Both the position numbers and the translations under genes were made by a program. 13,113 nucleotides of DNA from Planctomycetota bacterium (GTDB lineage Bacteria > Planctomycetota > Planctomycetia > Pirellulales > Lacipirellulaceae): contig JAKEIB010000251.1 of the NCBI GenBank assembly GCA_022614705.1, positions 1 through 13,113 on the forward strand, in the 5' to 3' direction. Positions 1 to 7,183 of this stretch are shown here, in pieces. The notes under the pieces were generated by a model, which was not told the origin of the DNA, did not search any database, and worked only from the letters and a program-made list of their open reading frames with translations. Position 1 is the first letter of the stretch; the number at the start of each line of letters is the position of its first letter.

Positions 1-2
1 CC

Positions 3-77
3 GACACCAGTGAAACGATGATTCAAATTGCCATGATCCGCCTCATGCTCGGTCGAATCCAACGAGCCTACGCATGA
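3..77 (+). CDS. C-terminal end of an IS5-like transposase (partial, cut by window edge)
   Basis: An open frame enters from the left edge and stops at TGA 75-77, giving 24 residues. They include SETMIQIAMIRLMLGRI, which resembles the end of IS5-superfamily (IS427/IS1031-type) DDE transposases, where a Thr-Ser-Glu-x-Met-Ile stretch and a Met-Leu-x-Arg ending are usual. Only the last helix is visible, so catalytic residues cannot be checked and it is unknown whether the copy is intact. A likely IS end follows within 25 bases, which supports the call. The family assignment is from memory of the motif and could be wrong at subgroup level. Confidence 0.6.
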   Translation, partial: DTSETMIQIAMIRLMLGRIQRAYA

Positions 78-82
78 CAGCG

Positions 83-101
83 ATTCAAAAACACCCTCTG
101 A
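83..101 (+). mobile_element. Probable right terminal repeat of the IS5-like element
   Basis: The stretch ATTCAAAAACACCCTCTGA lies six bases after the transposase stop. IS5-group elements often end in an inverted repeat of this kind, with a GAGGGTGTTT core read from outside. The left end is outside the window, so the inverted repeat and target duplication cannot be confirmed. Confidence 0.45.
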
Positions 102-585
102 GCTACACGCCCTTTTGGGGCTGTCGGCTTTGGGCTGTCGGCTATCGGCCAAACCGGTTGAACGATTGTCGGTCGACGTTTGGGGCCGAGTGGCGACAGC
201 CCTGTATGATAGCAAGGGTGGGCGATTGAGACAGGGGCACGGAGTCAGCTTGGAAAGGCTAACGTACGACGTCTGCCGCAATTGCGCACTTGGCCTAGTT
301 TAACGGGATGTGCGTGGTTTGAGAATATGGAAGGCTTCGCGGCCGGGAGATCGGCCTTGTCGCGAAACGGGGCTTTCGATGTAATCTCAGTTTCAGCGTG
401 GCAAATCTGGCGGGAAACGTCGGTTGGCGCGATAGTTCTTCATCGCCGCTTCACCGAACTTTCACGCTGGCCGGGCGAATGATCCGATCGGTGGTTGCCA
501 CGCGAGCCTGAACAAGGATGCTCGGGCGCACACTCTTTTCACCTCGGCCGGATAGACCGGGCTATTTATCTGAACTGGACGGGCG
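102..585. other. Gene-poor stretch between IS end and small ORF
   Basis: No reading frame here has convincing codon bias or a recognisable product; the short frames in it look random. A TATGAT hexamer at 205-210 resembles a -10 box but has no -35 partner at the right distance. No tRNA, tmRNA, SRP or RNase P signature was recognised. It may be decayed sequence next to the insertion element. Confidence 0.5.
114..143 (+). repeat. Two tandem copies of a 15-16 base unit
   Basis: The unit TTTGGGGCTGTCGGC is followed directly by TTTGGGCTGTCGGCT, and part of it (TCGGC) recurs just after. It lies immediately outside the probable IS end. No function is apparent. Confidence 0.5.
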
Positions 586-786
586 ATGTCTGGGACGACG
601 CTTTCGATCCGCTGGAATTGGCAGAAGCTCTTCTCGTACGGCGAAGTCGTGTGCTTCGTGTCGGCGTGGGCGATCGGACTCTTGCTCGCTGTTCAGGGCC
701 AACGCGCCGAACACGATCGGGCGGCGACGCACACTTTCGCGGCGGCGAGCGATGCGCTCGGAATCCAGGCGCAGTTGCGGCGGTAG
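586..786 (+). CDS. Small hypothetical protein with one possible membrane helix
   Basis: This 66-residue frame starts at ATG 586. About 80 percent of its codons end in G or C, like the real genes nearby, which favours true coding. Residues near 20-38 (VVCFVSAWAIGLLLAV) form one hydrophobic segment that could span the membrane; the remainder is polar and rich in Ala, His and Gln. A perfect 7-base-pair hairpin lies 8 bases after the stop, between this gene and the convergent der gene, as expected for a shared end. No clear Shine-Dalgarno site is present (a GGA lies about 8 bases upstream). I do not recognise a family and assign no function. It could still be a chance frame. Confidence 0.4.
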   Translation: MSGTTLSIRWNWQKLFSYGEVVCFVSAWAIGLLLAVQGQRAEHDRAATHTFAAASDALGIQAQLRR

Positions 787-794
787 TTGCGCCG

Positions 795-811
795 GCGACC
801 CGTTGGGTCGC
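795..811. terminator. Hairpin between convergent small ORF and der
   Basis: GCGACCC-GTT-GGGTCGC is a perfect 7-bp stem with a 3-base loop, placed between two converging genes. Neither strand has a following T-run, so it is not a standard intrinsic terminator. It may protect 3' ends or act with Rho. Confidence 0.4.
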
Positions 812-827
812 TGCTATTCCGCACGCT

Positions 828-2243
828 TCACTTTTGGATTGTTTCCGCGTCCGCGGTGCGGCGTGAGGTGGCTTCGCCGTCGGATTTCTCCTGGCGGGCG
901 ACGTCGTCGCGCAGGTCGGCCGGGTGTCGGCGGCGCAGGTAGAGCTTGATCGGCACTTCGTCGAAGCTCAGCTCGTCGCGGAATTTGCCGAGCAGGTAGC
1001 GCTGGTATGGCTTGGAGATGAGCACCGGATCGTTCACGAACAGCACGATCGTCGGTGGCTGGATGCCGACTTGCGTGGCGTAATAAATCTTCGGCTCGCG
1101 ATTGCGCGCGGGCGGCAGCGGATTCTGACGCACGGCGTTGCGGACCATGCGATTGAGCTGGCCGGTGGGCACGCGCGAGCGCGATTCGGCGAACAGCATC
1201 TGGCCGTGATTCAGCAGGGCCTTCACATTTTTCCCTGTTTGGCCGGTGATGAAGGCAATCGGCGCATAGCGCATCGTGCCGAAGGCGTCGTGCAGGTAGC
1301 GGACCCACTTCGCCGTAGGCATCGAGTTGACAAGTTGGTCCCACTTATTGACGACGAACACGACCGGCTTGTACTGCTGGGCGATGTAATCGCACAGTTG
1401 CTTGTCAACCTTGCTGATCCGCTCGGTGGCGTCGAAGAACATGAATACCACGTCGGCCCGGCGGATGCTGCGCTGGGCGCGGTGCGTGCCGTAGAAATCG
1501 ATGTCGGTTTGCCGGCTCTTGGCGCGGCGGATGCCGGGCGTGTCGATGGCCACGAACGGCTTGCCGTCGAGCTCGAATCGCACGTCGACGCTGTCGCGCG
1601 TGGTGCCGGGCACTTCGCTGACGATCATCCGCGGCGCGCTGACGAGCGTGTTGATGAACGTGCTCTTGCCGACGTTGCGGCGGCCCACGATGGCCACTTT
1701 CATCTCGGGAACGGCGGCGCCTTCTTCCGCTTCGTCCTCGAGCGGCGGCGGCAGCTTCGAGACGATCATGTTGAGGAGCACGGCCCGGTTGCGATTTTGC
1801 ATCGTGCTGATCCGCAACGGCTTGCCGGTGCCGAGTCGATAGAATTCGTCGGCCTGGGGGTCGATCCGCTCGTCATCCGTCTTATTCGCGAGCAGGATGA
1901 CGGGAACGTTGACGGCCCGCAAACGGCGGGCGACGTCCTGGTCGAGCGGCAACATGCCGTCGCGCGTGTCGACCACGAACAGGATTACGGAGGCCGAGTC
2001 GATCGCCAGGTTGATCTGGTCTTCGATGTGGCGCGTGAAGTTGTCCATGTCGGCGATGCCCATGCCGCCCGTATCGACTAGCTCGAAGAAGCGGTCGTCG
2101 TGGCACATGAGGTGCGTGACGCGGTCGCGCGTGACGCCAGCCTGGTCGTCGACGATGGCGATGCGCACGCCGGCGAGCCAATTCAGCACGCTGCTCTTGC
2201 CGACGTTAGGCCGGCCGACGATGACGACTTGAGGAACGCTCAT
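828..2243 (-). CDS. der: Ribosome-assembly GTPase Der (EngA)
   Basis: The 471-residue protein has the tandem GTPase layout that defines Der. The first G domain shows GRPNVGKS at residues 10-17, DTGG at 57-60 and NKTD at 120-123. The second shows GRRNVGKS at 187-194, DTPG at 234-237 and NKWD at 299-302. A KH-like C-terminal domain follows (about 355-440), then a charged tail. In the family it acts in the cytoplasm in late assembly of the 50S ribosomal subunit. Length is normal, all nucleotide-binding motifs are present, and MSVPQVVIVG is a typical start just before the P-loop. The gene is divergent from the uracil-DNA glycosylase. Its start has no strong Shine-Dalgarno site. Confidence 0.97.
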   Translation of the reverse strand: MSVPQVVIVGRPNVGKSSVLNWLAGVRIAIVDDQAGVTRDRVTHLMCHDDRFFELVDTGGMGIADMDNFTRHIEDQINLAIDSASVILFVVDTRDGMLPLDQDVARRLRAVNVPVILLANKTDDERIDPQADEFYRLGTGKPLRISTMQNRNRAVLLNMIVSKLPPPLEDEAEEGAAVPEMKVAIVGRRNVGKSTFINTLVSAPRMIVSEVPGTTRDSVDVRFELDGKPFVAIDTPGIRRAKSRQTDIDFYGTHRAQRSIRRADVVFMFFDATERISKVDKQLCDYIAQQYKPVVFVVNKWDQLVNSMPTAKWVRYLHDAFGTMRYAPIAFITGQTGKNVKALLNHGQMLFAESRSRVPTGQLNRMVRNAVRQNPLPPARNREPKIYYATQVGIQPPTIVLFVNDPVLISKPYQRYLLGKFRDELSFDEVPIKLYLRRRHPADLRDDVARQEKSDGEATSRRTADAETIQK

Positions 2244-2612
2244 GAATGCAGACGAGTAATCTGTAGCTGGCCTCTATGAGGCCGGCACTTATGCGCAATA
2301 CTTACGCGACGAGCCGGGGTCACAGACCCCGAATACAGCGTTTCGTGCCAATACGACCCCCCGCAATGGCTTGGAGCGGCCCACTTGGCTCCTGGTCTCA
2401 TCATAGTTGCTGGCGCCGGGGTGGAGTAGTGACGGGAGCAAGCGGCGCGCCCGGCCGCGTGAAAATTGCCGTCGGCGACGAAATTCCGTCCGGCGGCCCC
2501 CTTTGCGGCGTGGACAACTGGCCTAAACTGGCAGCACAGCAGGTAATTCCGCCCGGGAATGAACAAGTGGTTGCCACTTCAGGCGGAAAGCATTACTCGT
2601 TCCGGTGTAAAA
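2244..2612. other. Divergent intergenic region, der / uracil-DNA glycosylase
   Basis: These 369 bases separate the two divergent starts and must carry both promoters, but I see no convincing -35/-10 pair. They contain two hairpins: a palindrome at 2262-2288 (listed separately) and a perfect 7-bp stem CGGGGTC-ACA-GACCCCG at 2315-2331. Frames crossing the region lack coding bias. Confidence 0.5.
2262..2288. repeat. Degenerate palindromic repeat, relative of the one at 8680-8708
   Basis: TGTAGCTGGCCTC, a 3-base centre TAT, then GAGGCCGGCAC. The left arm differs by one base from the first 13 bases of the perfect palindrome at 8680-8708 inside the antiporter gene, and GAGGCCGGC is shared on the right. 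Two copies in 13 kb suggest a dispersed REP-like family. It lies 18 bases before the der start. Confidence 0.6.
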
Positions 2613-3494
2613 ATGCACTTTGAAAATGCCGAGCGGATACGGCGGACTCTTATCGATCGGCTAGAAAGATTGCAGCACGCCGGGGTGATGCAGTTGCCGC
2701 GGGGGAAAGCGGCGGTGGCAGCGATGCCGATCGATCCGGAGGCACCGGCAGTTGCGGCAGATCGGCCGTTCGCGGACGTGGCCGCAGTGGAATCAACGAC
2801 AATTGGACAGTCCGGCACCGGGCCGGCCGCGACGAGGGCGAGTCGCAGCAACGAATCTACTTGGACGACGGCTGGGACCGGGGGACTGTTTGATAGTGAT
2901 CGTGCCGATGCGGCGAGCGACGCGATGGGGAAAATTCCCACGCTGGAGATCTTGCAACAAACGGTTGCCGGATGCACGCGTTGTGGCGAGCTGGCCGCAG
3001 CGCGCACGCAAACAGTGTTCGGTGTCGGCGACCCGGCGGCGCGATTGTGTTTCCTCGGCGAGGCGCCGGGCGCGGATGAAGACCGGCTGGGCGAGCCGTT
3101 CGTCGGGCGGGCCGGGCAGCTTCTTACCAAGATCATTGAAGCGTGCCGGATGAAGCGCGAGGACGTTTATATTCTCAACATGATCAAATGTCGGCCGCCC
3201 GGGAATCGCAATCCGCTGCCGACAGAGCTCGACAACTGCCGCGGCTATTTGGAGCGGCAGTTTGACCTCATCAAGCCCGAGTTCATTTGCTGCCTGGGCG
3301 CGGTGGCGGCGCAGAATCTGCTCAACACCACCATGTCGATCGGTAAGCTTCGCGGCAAGATTCATCAATATCGCGGAGCCAAGGTCGTGTGCACGTATCA
3401 CCCGGCCTTCCTGCTGCGCAGCCCGTCGTTCAAAAAGGAGACGTGGGAGGACATGAAGCTGTTGATGCGCGAGATGGGCGTGGAGCTAGGGTGA
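2613..3494 (+). CDS. Family 4 uracil-DNA glycosylase, iron-sulfur type
   Basis: The 293-residue protein removes uracil from DNA to start base-excision repair. Family 4 features are all visible. Motif A is GEAPGADEDRLGEPFVG, from residue 149, and the second active-site motif is HPAFLLR at 263-269. Four cysteines at 121, 124, 193 and 209 have the spacing expected for the [4Fe-4S] cluster. The first ~110 residues precede the catalytic domain: a helical start (to about residue 30) and then a low-complexity Ala/Ser/Thr/Pro stretch, probably a disordered linker. I chose ATG 2613 because the protein then starts with the helix; an in-frame ATG at 2559 would add 18 residues. Its TGA lies in the arm of a long inverted repeat shared with the next gene's leader. 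Confidence 0.93.
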   Translation: MHFENAERIRRTLIDRLERLQHAGVMQLPRGKAAVAAMPIDPEAPAVAADRPFADVAAVESTTIGQSGTGPAATRASRSNESTWTTAGTGGLFDSDRADAASDAMGKIPTLEILQQTVAGCTRCGELAAARTQTVFGVGDPAARLCFLGEAPGADEDRLGEPFVGRAGQLLTKIIEACRMKREDVYILNMIKCRPPGNRNPLPTELDNCRGYLERQFDLIKPEFICCLGAVAAQNLLNTTMSIGKLRGKIHQYRGAKVVCTYHPAFLLRSPSFKKETWEDMKLLMREMGVELG

Positions 3495-3555
3495 GTAGGT
3501 GAGTAGGTACGATTAGTGCTACACTGACTAACATACTCACTTACTCACCTACTCA
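3492..3555. repeat. Long inverted repeat between uracil-DNA glycosylase and CNNM gene
   Basis: The left arm (3492-3508, TGAGTAGGTGAGTAGGT) and right arm (3539-3555, ACTTACTCACCTACTCA) form a 17-base stem with a single G-T wobble. Each arm is itself two copies of an ~8-base unit (GTGAGTAG). The loop holds a smaller stem (TTAGTG at 3513 with CACT/ACTAA at 3522-3531), so a cruciform is possible. The left arm contains the upstream gene's stop codon, and the right arm ends 10 bases before the next ATG. No T-run follows. Confidence 0.8.
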
Positions 3556-3565
3556 TACTGCTACA

Positions 3566-4873
3566 ATGCTTTGGGAAATCCTGCTGATCTTGGTGCTGAT
3601 TCTCGCGAACGGGTTGTTCGCTGCGGCCGAAATTGCGATCATTGCCGCGCGGCGCGGGCGGCTGGAGCAGCGCGCCGCCGAAGGTAGCCGCAACGCGCAG
3701 CGGGCGCTGGAGCTGGCGCGCGATCCCGACCGTTTTCTGCCGACGGTGCAAATCGGCATCACGCTGGTCAGCGCGTTGGGCGCGGCGTACGGCGGTCGAC
3801 AGATCGTGGATGATTTCTCCGGCTGGATCGCCAAGTTGCCATGGCCGTTCGTCAATCGGCATGCAGACGGCATCGCGCTAGGCGTTTTCGTGGCCTGCTT
3901 CACCTACGCATCGCTGATTCTCGGCGAACTGGTGCCGAAGCGGATTTCGCTGCGCCGGGCCGAGGGACTGGCAATTTTCGTCGCGCCGATTTTGCAGCTC
4001 ATTGCCACGGTCGCGCGGCCGGTGGTGTGGTTCATGGGCCTGTCGACAAGCACCGTGCTGTGGCTGTTGCGACTCGGCAAAATGGCGGAGCCCACGGTGT
4101 CGCTCGACGATATTGAGCATTTGATCGACACCGGGACGGCCGAGGGCGTCGTCGAACCGCTGGAAAAGCGGCTGGCGCTTGGTGCGCTGCGGTTGGGCGA
4201 GCGCACCGTGCGCGACATCATGCGGCCGCGGATCGACCTCGACGCGATGGACGTCGACACGCCGGCCGAGGAGGTGCTCGGCACGGCCGCGATGGCCGGT
4301 TTTTCGCGGCTGCCCGTGTACGAGGGTGACCTCGATCACGTGATCGGTTTCGTACACATCAAGGATCTGTTTCGGCAGCAATATCTCGGCTGGACCATTG
4401 AGCTGCGAAAACTACTTCACCCGGCGCTGTTCGTGCCCGAGACGATGCCGCTCGATCGGCTGCTGGAGTTGTTCCAGGAGAAGCACAACCAGCTTGCAAT
4501 CGTGCTCAACGAATACGGCGGCACGGAAGGAATGGTCACGCTGGAGGACGTGGTGGAGGAGATCGTCGGCGAGATGCGCGACGAGCATCGTCGCCACGAG
4601 GAGCAGAAGTTCGTGACTCGCGGCGAAAACAGTTGGCTGGTGGACGGGGCGTTCAGCGTCGCCGATTTGGTGGATCGTTTGGACGTCAGCGTCAGCGACG
4701 GCTGGGAAGGCCGCGGATTCAGCACTGTGGCCGGGCTGATTTTGGACCGACTGGGCCATATCCCGACAATCGGCGACACGACCGAGTGGGACGGACTTAG
4801 CCTGGAAGTCGTCGATATGGACGGGCAGCGAATCGATCGAGTGCTGATTACGCGGCGAATTGCTGAAAAATGA
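3566..4873 (+). CDS. CNNM/CorC-family membrane protein with CBS pair (HlyC/TlyC type)
   Basis: The 435-residue inner-membrane protein has the classic order of the family. A CNNM (DUF21) membrane domain covers about residues 1-180, with hydrophobic segments near 3-27, 61-77, 102-120 and 135-170, and ELVPKRISL at 121-129. Two CBS domains lie near 215-270 and 285-338 (NEYGGTEGMVTLEDVVEEI at 315-333). A CorC_HlyC domain covers about 350-432 (WLVDGAF, GRGFSTVAG). Relatives are linked to magnesium/cobalt efflux or transport; older annotations call them hemolysins, which is poorly founded. Ion specificity cannot be read here. The start has no Shine-Dalgarno site. The spacing to the glycosylase (71 bases, filled by an inverted repeat) leaves co-transcription open. 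Confidence 0.93.
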   Translation: MLWEILLILVLILANGLFAAAEIAIIAARRGRLEQRAAEGSRNAQRALELARDPDRFLPTVQIGITLVSALGAAYGGRQIVDDFSGWIAKLPWPFVNRHADGIALGVFVACFTYASLILGELVPKRISLRRAEGLAIFVAPILQLIATVARPVVWFMGLSTSTVLWLLRLGKMAEPTVSLDDIEHLIDTGTAEGVVEPLEKRLALGALRLGERTVRDIMRPRIDLDAMDVDTPAEEVLGTAAMAGFSRLPVYEGDLDHVIGFVHIKDLFRQQYLGWTIELRKLLHPALFVPETMPLDRLLELFQEKHNQLAIVLNEYGGTEGMVTLEDVVEEIVGEMRDEHRRHEEQKFVTRGENSWLVDGAFSVADLVDRLDVSVSDGWEGRGFSTVAGLILDRLGHIPTIGDTTEWDGLSLEVVDMDGQRIDRVLITRRIAEK

Positions 4874-4925
4874 GTCGGATAGGGAAGGCGGAGCAGCGGT
4901 CGTGCGCGCTGTCGATTGGTTCCGC

Positions 4926-4958
4926 CATAAAACCGGCGATGGCATCGCCGGCTTTATG
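4926..4958. terminator. 16-bp hairpin after CNNM gene (terminator-like or REP)
   Basis: CATAAAACCGGCGATG and CATCGCCGGCTTTATG face each other around a single G, pairing over 16 bp with one A-C mismatch. It sits 53 bases after the CNNM stop. The plus strand has only CTTTATG after the GC core, and the minus strand has TTTTATG, so it could work weakly in either direction. It may instead be a dispersed palindrome. Confidence 0.45.
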
Positions 4959-5249
4959 ACAAGGCGTCCGACTTTAACGAATGCGCAGACTCTGAGCGCG
5001 TGACATTTCCAGGTTTGCAGGTCGTGATTCTGCCAGCATTGAAACAACTTGTTTTCCTGCGTGCAAATCGCTTTTAGCCCGCGTCGCCGCCTGTTAAAGT
5101 CAAGATTCCGGGACGTTCGTGCACGGCACCGAATGACCCGCGCGCGGAGGCGCGTGGGTGGCGTTCCGGGAAAAACCCCTCATCCCCAAACTTGAGTTAT
5201 CGATAGCGCATTCGCGCTGCCAGGCAGCATGTTCGTCCCCGAATCTTCC

Positions 5250-5254
5250 AGGAG
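5250..5254 (+). promoter_or_regulatory. Shine-Dalgarno site deciding a GTG start
   Basis: AGGAG lies 7 bases before GTG 5262. It is one of the few strong Shine-Dalgarno sites in the window and favours this start over the in-frame ATG at 5229, which has none. Confidence 0.5.
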
Positions 5255-5261
5255 TGATGAA

Positions 5262-5798
5262 GTGGAGCACTTGCTCCGCAACGCCCAGCTCCGCGATGAG
5301 CTCGAACCGCTGTTCGACGAGTCGATTGACCGCGTCAATCCGACCGTGATGAGCACCCGCAGCGAGAATGAGTTTTTGGAATCGATGCTCGAATGGGAGC
5401 GGGCGCCGATGCTTCCAATCAGCCAGTGGTTCCAACCGCAATTGGTTTTGCCGCACCCGGATCGGCTCAGCCAGCACCAGCTTTCGCTCGTGCTCAACGC
5501 GACGATCGAGAAGCTGTTCGACAAGCACATCGTGCTCGATTTCACCGACCACCTGAGCGACTACCAGCTTTACGGCATCATCTTCCGCGACATCCTGCCG
5601 TCGCACGAGAAGATGCTCGAGCGGCGGACCAATTATCTGCATTGGGACTGTGCCAACATGGAGGAGAACCCCGACGTGTGGCTGCGGTATTACGCGAGCC
5701 CGGCCGAGCGCGAAATGTGGGCCGAGGAAAACGACCAGCCTCTGCCGCCGCACGACGAGCCGCCGTTCAAGCGTCAGGTGCCGCGGACGCCGTTGTAA
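5262..5798 (+). CDS. Conserved-looking hypothetical protein
   Basis: The 178-residue soluble protein (189 if ATG 5229 is used) is acidic, has strong G/C third-position bias and is clearly coding. There is no signal peptide, membrane segment or motif I can name. It begins VEHLLRNAQLRDELEPLFDE and has a middle part with several Trp and Pro residues (WERAPMLPISQWF). A long helical region (SQHQLSLVLNATIEKLF) follows, then LSDYQLYGIIFRDILP, and the tail is proline-rich and probably disordered (LPPHDEPPF). The style matches lineage-specific planctomycete proteins, but I cannot give a function. It is convergent with hemW. The start is uncertain, the reading frame is not. Confidence 0.8.
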   Translation: MEHLLRNAQLRDELEPLFDESIDRVNPTVMSTRSENEFLESMLEWERAPMLPISQWFQPQLVLPHPDRLSQHQLSLVLNATIEKLFDKHIVLDFTDHLSDYQLYGIIFRDILPSHEKMLERRTNYLHWDCANMEENPDVWLRYYASPAEREMWAEENDQPLPPHDEPPFKRQVPRTPL

Positions 5799-5810
5799 TC
5801 ACGGAGTTTT

Positions 5811-5825
5811 CGTCCCGGAGGGACG
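5811..5825. terminator. Short hairpin between convergent genes
   Basis: CGTCCC-GGA-GGGACG is a perfect 6-bp stem with a 3-base loop, 13 bases after the hypothetical gene and 56 bases beyond the hemW stop. It has no T-run. It could mark the shared 3' end or be a small dispersed palindrome. Confidence 0.35.
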
Positions 5826-5880
5826 TCCTGTGGTTCAACGGCGATGAGTATTGCGAGAAGTCCACGCATACGCTGCACAC

Positions 5881-7053
5881 TTAGAGCAACTCAGGCCACA
5901 TCGCGTCGCTGACGAATAGCCCGTCGCGCGTAAGCCGAATCTGGTAGCCGTCATCGACCAGCATGCCGAGTTCCACAAACTTGCGCAACGACCCGCCAAC
6001 AAGTTCGTCAACCTCGTAGCAAGTTATTTCGGCGAACTCGTTGCGTGTTACTCCTTTAAGCCGCCGCAGGCCGAAGACGAGCAGCTCACGAGCGCGAGCT
6101 TCGGGTGATAGATGCTCGCTCTCGGCGACGGGCGATCTGCCGGCCAGCACGTGCTTAAGATAAGTGGTCGTGCTGCGGTGGTTGGATTCGCGGATGCCGT
6201 CGACATATCGCGCGGCGCCGGGGCCGGTGGCGTAGTAGCCGGCGCCGGACCAGTAGGTTTCGTTATGTCGAGAGCGGCAGCCAGGTTTAGCGAAGTTGGA
6301 GACTTCGTAGTGCTCGAAACCGGCGGCCGTGAGCCGGTCGATGGCAAGCGCGTACATGTCGCGCTCGAGCGCCTCGTCGACTTGCTCCAGCTCACCACGG
6401 AGCCGGCGGTTCCAGTATGCCGTGCCTTGCTCGAACGTAAGGCCGTATGTGGAAATGTGATTCGGCGCGAGCGCCAAGGCCGCGTCGAGGTCGGCCGACC
6501 AATCGTCGAGCGTTTCGCCGGGCGTGGCGAAAATGAGATCGAGCGAAATTTGCATCCCGGCACGGCTGGCGAATTTCACGGCGCGGCCGATGTGGGCCGC
6601 TTCATGGTCGCGCTCCAATAGCCGCAGTTTTTCGGGCCGGAACGACTGGCCCCCCAGGCTGAGCCGCGTGACGCCCAGCGCGGCAAGCGTTTCAATCATC
6701 GATTCGTCGACGTCGGCCGGGTTTGCTTCGACCGTCCACTCGTAACCCTGCGCGAGCGGATGCCAATGAAGAACGGTCGCGGCAAGTTGTTGAATTTGAG
6801 ACTCGCTAAGGTACGTCGGCGTGCCGCCGCCAAAGTAGAGAGTCTCGACCTCACGCGGTATTTTGAGGCGCGCGAGCTCCAACTCGATCGCGCGCAAATA
6901 ATCACCTATCAGATCGTCGCGTCCGGTGACCAGCGCGAAGTTGCAATAGCCGCAACGATGCCGGCAGAACGGCACGTGGATGTAGGCCGCGCGCGGGGGC
7001 GCGAACTGCCCATGCACCTTCTCGCGCTCGGCCGTTAACAGCTTCGTGCCCAT
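5881..7053 (-). CDS. hemW: HemW-like radical SAM protein (heme chaperone family)
   Basis: The 390-residue cytoplasmic protein has the radical-SAM cluster motif CRHRCGYCNF, with Cys30, Cys34 and Cys37, and GGGTP at 75-79 near the SAM site. The order continues with EANP, RLSLGGQSF, DLIFATPGET, the HemW-type HNETYW, and a C-terminal HemN_C-like helical domain. The motif lacks the CxC ending of true coproporphyrinogen dehydrogenase HemN, so HemW is the better name. HemW proteins bind heme and are thought to deliver it; older annotations call them oxygen-independent coproporphyrinogen oxidases. It starts at ATG 7053, with a TAGAAT hexamer 8 bases upstream and no Shine-Dalgarno site, so its mRNA may be leaderless. 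It is divergent from the antiporter. Confidence 0.93.
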   Translation of the reverse strand: MGTKLLTAEREKVHGQFAPPRAAYIHVPFCRHRCGYCNFALVTGRDDLIGDYLRAIELELARLKIPREVETLYFGGGTPTYLSESQIQQLAATVLHWHPLAQGYEWTVEANPADVDESMIETLAALGVTRLSLGGQSFRPEKLRLLERDHEAAHIGRAVKFASRAGMQISLDLIFATPGETLDDWSADLDAALALAPNHISTYGLTFEQGTAYWNRRLRGELEQVDEALERDMYALAIDRLTAAGFEHYEVSNFAKPGCRSRHNETYWSGAGYYATGPGAARYVDGIRESNHRSTTTYLKHVLAGRSPVAESEHLSPEARARELLVFGLRRLKGVTRNEFAEITCYEVDELVGGSLRKFVELGMLVDDGYQIRLTRDGLFVSDAMWPELL

Positions 7054-7061
7054 GACAAATC

Positions 7062-7067
7062 ATTCTA
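7062..7067 (-). promoter_or_regulatory. Possible -10 box of hemW, leaderless spacing
   Basis: On the minus strand TAGAAT lies exactly 8 bases before the hemW ATG. No -35 match is seen. The same hexamer at the same distance precedes uvrC. Confidence 0.4.
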
Positions 7068-7088
7068 CGAGCCGCAGGCAGGCTGTGA

Positions 7089-7094
7089 TATGAT
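7089..7094 (+). promoter_or_regulatory. Possible -10 box of the antiporter gene
   Basis: TATGAT lies in the divergent hemW/antiporter gap. Transcription from here would put the palindrome at 7110-7167 in the 5' untranslated leader. No -35 match was found, so support is weak. Confidence 0.3.
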
Positions 7095-7109
7095 CGGGCC
7101 ACTCGCACC

Positions 7110-7167
7110 GTCACCCCGAGGTCTTACGAGGGGTCCGCGCAGATTCCTCGGAGGACCTCGGAATGAC
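7110..7167. repeat. 58-base palindromic repeat in the antiporter leader
   Basis: The left arm 7110-7131 (begins GTCACCCCGAGGTC) pairs with the right arm 7146-7167 (ends GACCTCGGAATGAC) at 18 of 22 positions around a 14-base centre. Its right arm supplies an in-frame ATG (7163) and a GGAGG, which together mimic a translation start. It looks like a dispersed REP/MITE-like palindrome and could fold in the mRNA leader. Confidence 0.75.
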
Positions 7168-7183
7168 AGGAGACTTGGGCTCT

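Larger units (their letters stand above)
4874..5261. other. Intergenic region with two hairpins
   Basis: These 388 bases hold no convincing gene. Visible structure is a tight hairpin at 4926-4958 (listed separately) and an imperfect stem at 5136-5159 (ACCCGCGCG against CGCGTGGGT around CGGAGG). No reliable promoter for the downstream gene was identified. Confidence 0.5.

Noticed and set aside
105..585. Structured RNA gene (tmRNA, SRP, RNase P, 6S) in the left intergenic stretch
   Set aside because: None of the conserved cores I know were found, and no strong long-range stem was seen by eye.
924..2081. 385-residue open frame on the plus strand opposite der
   Set aside because: It lies wholly antisense to der, whose GTPase motifs are complete. 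Long antisense frames are expected in GC-rich genes, and the translation is a His/Arg/Asp-rich shadow.
7163..7183. ATG 7163 as the antiporter start
   Set aside because: Both the ATG and the GGAGG before it belong to the palindromic repeat at 7110-7167. ATG 7184 gives the expected short lead-in to the first helix.
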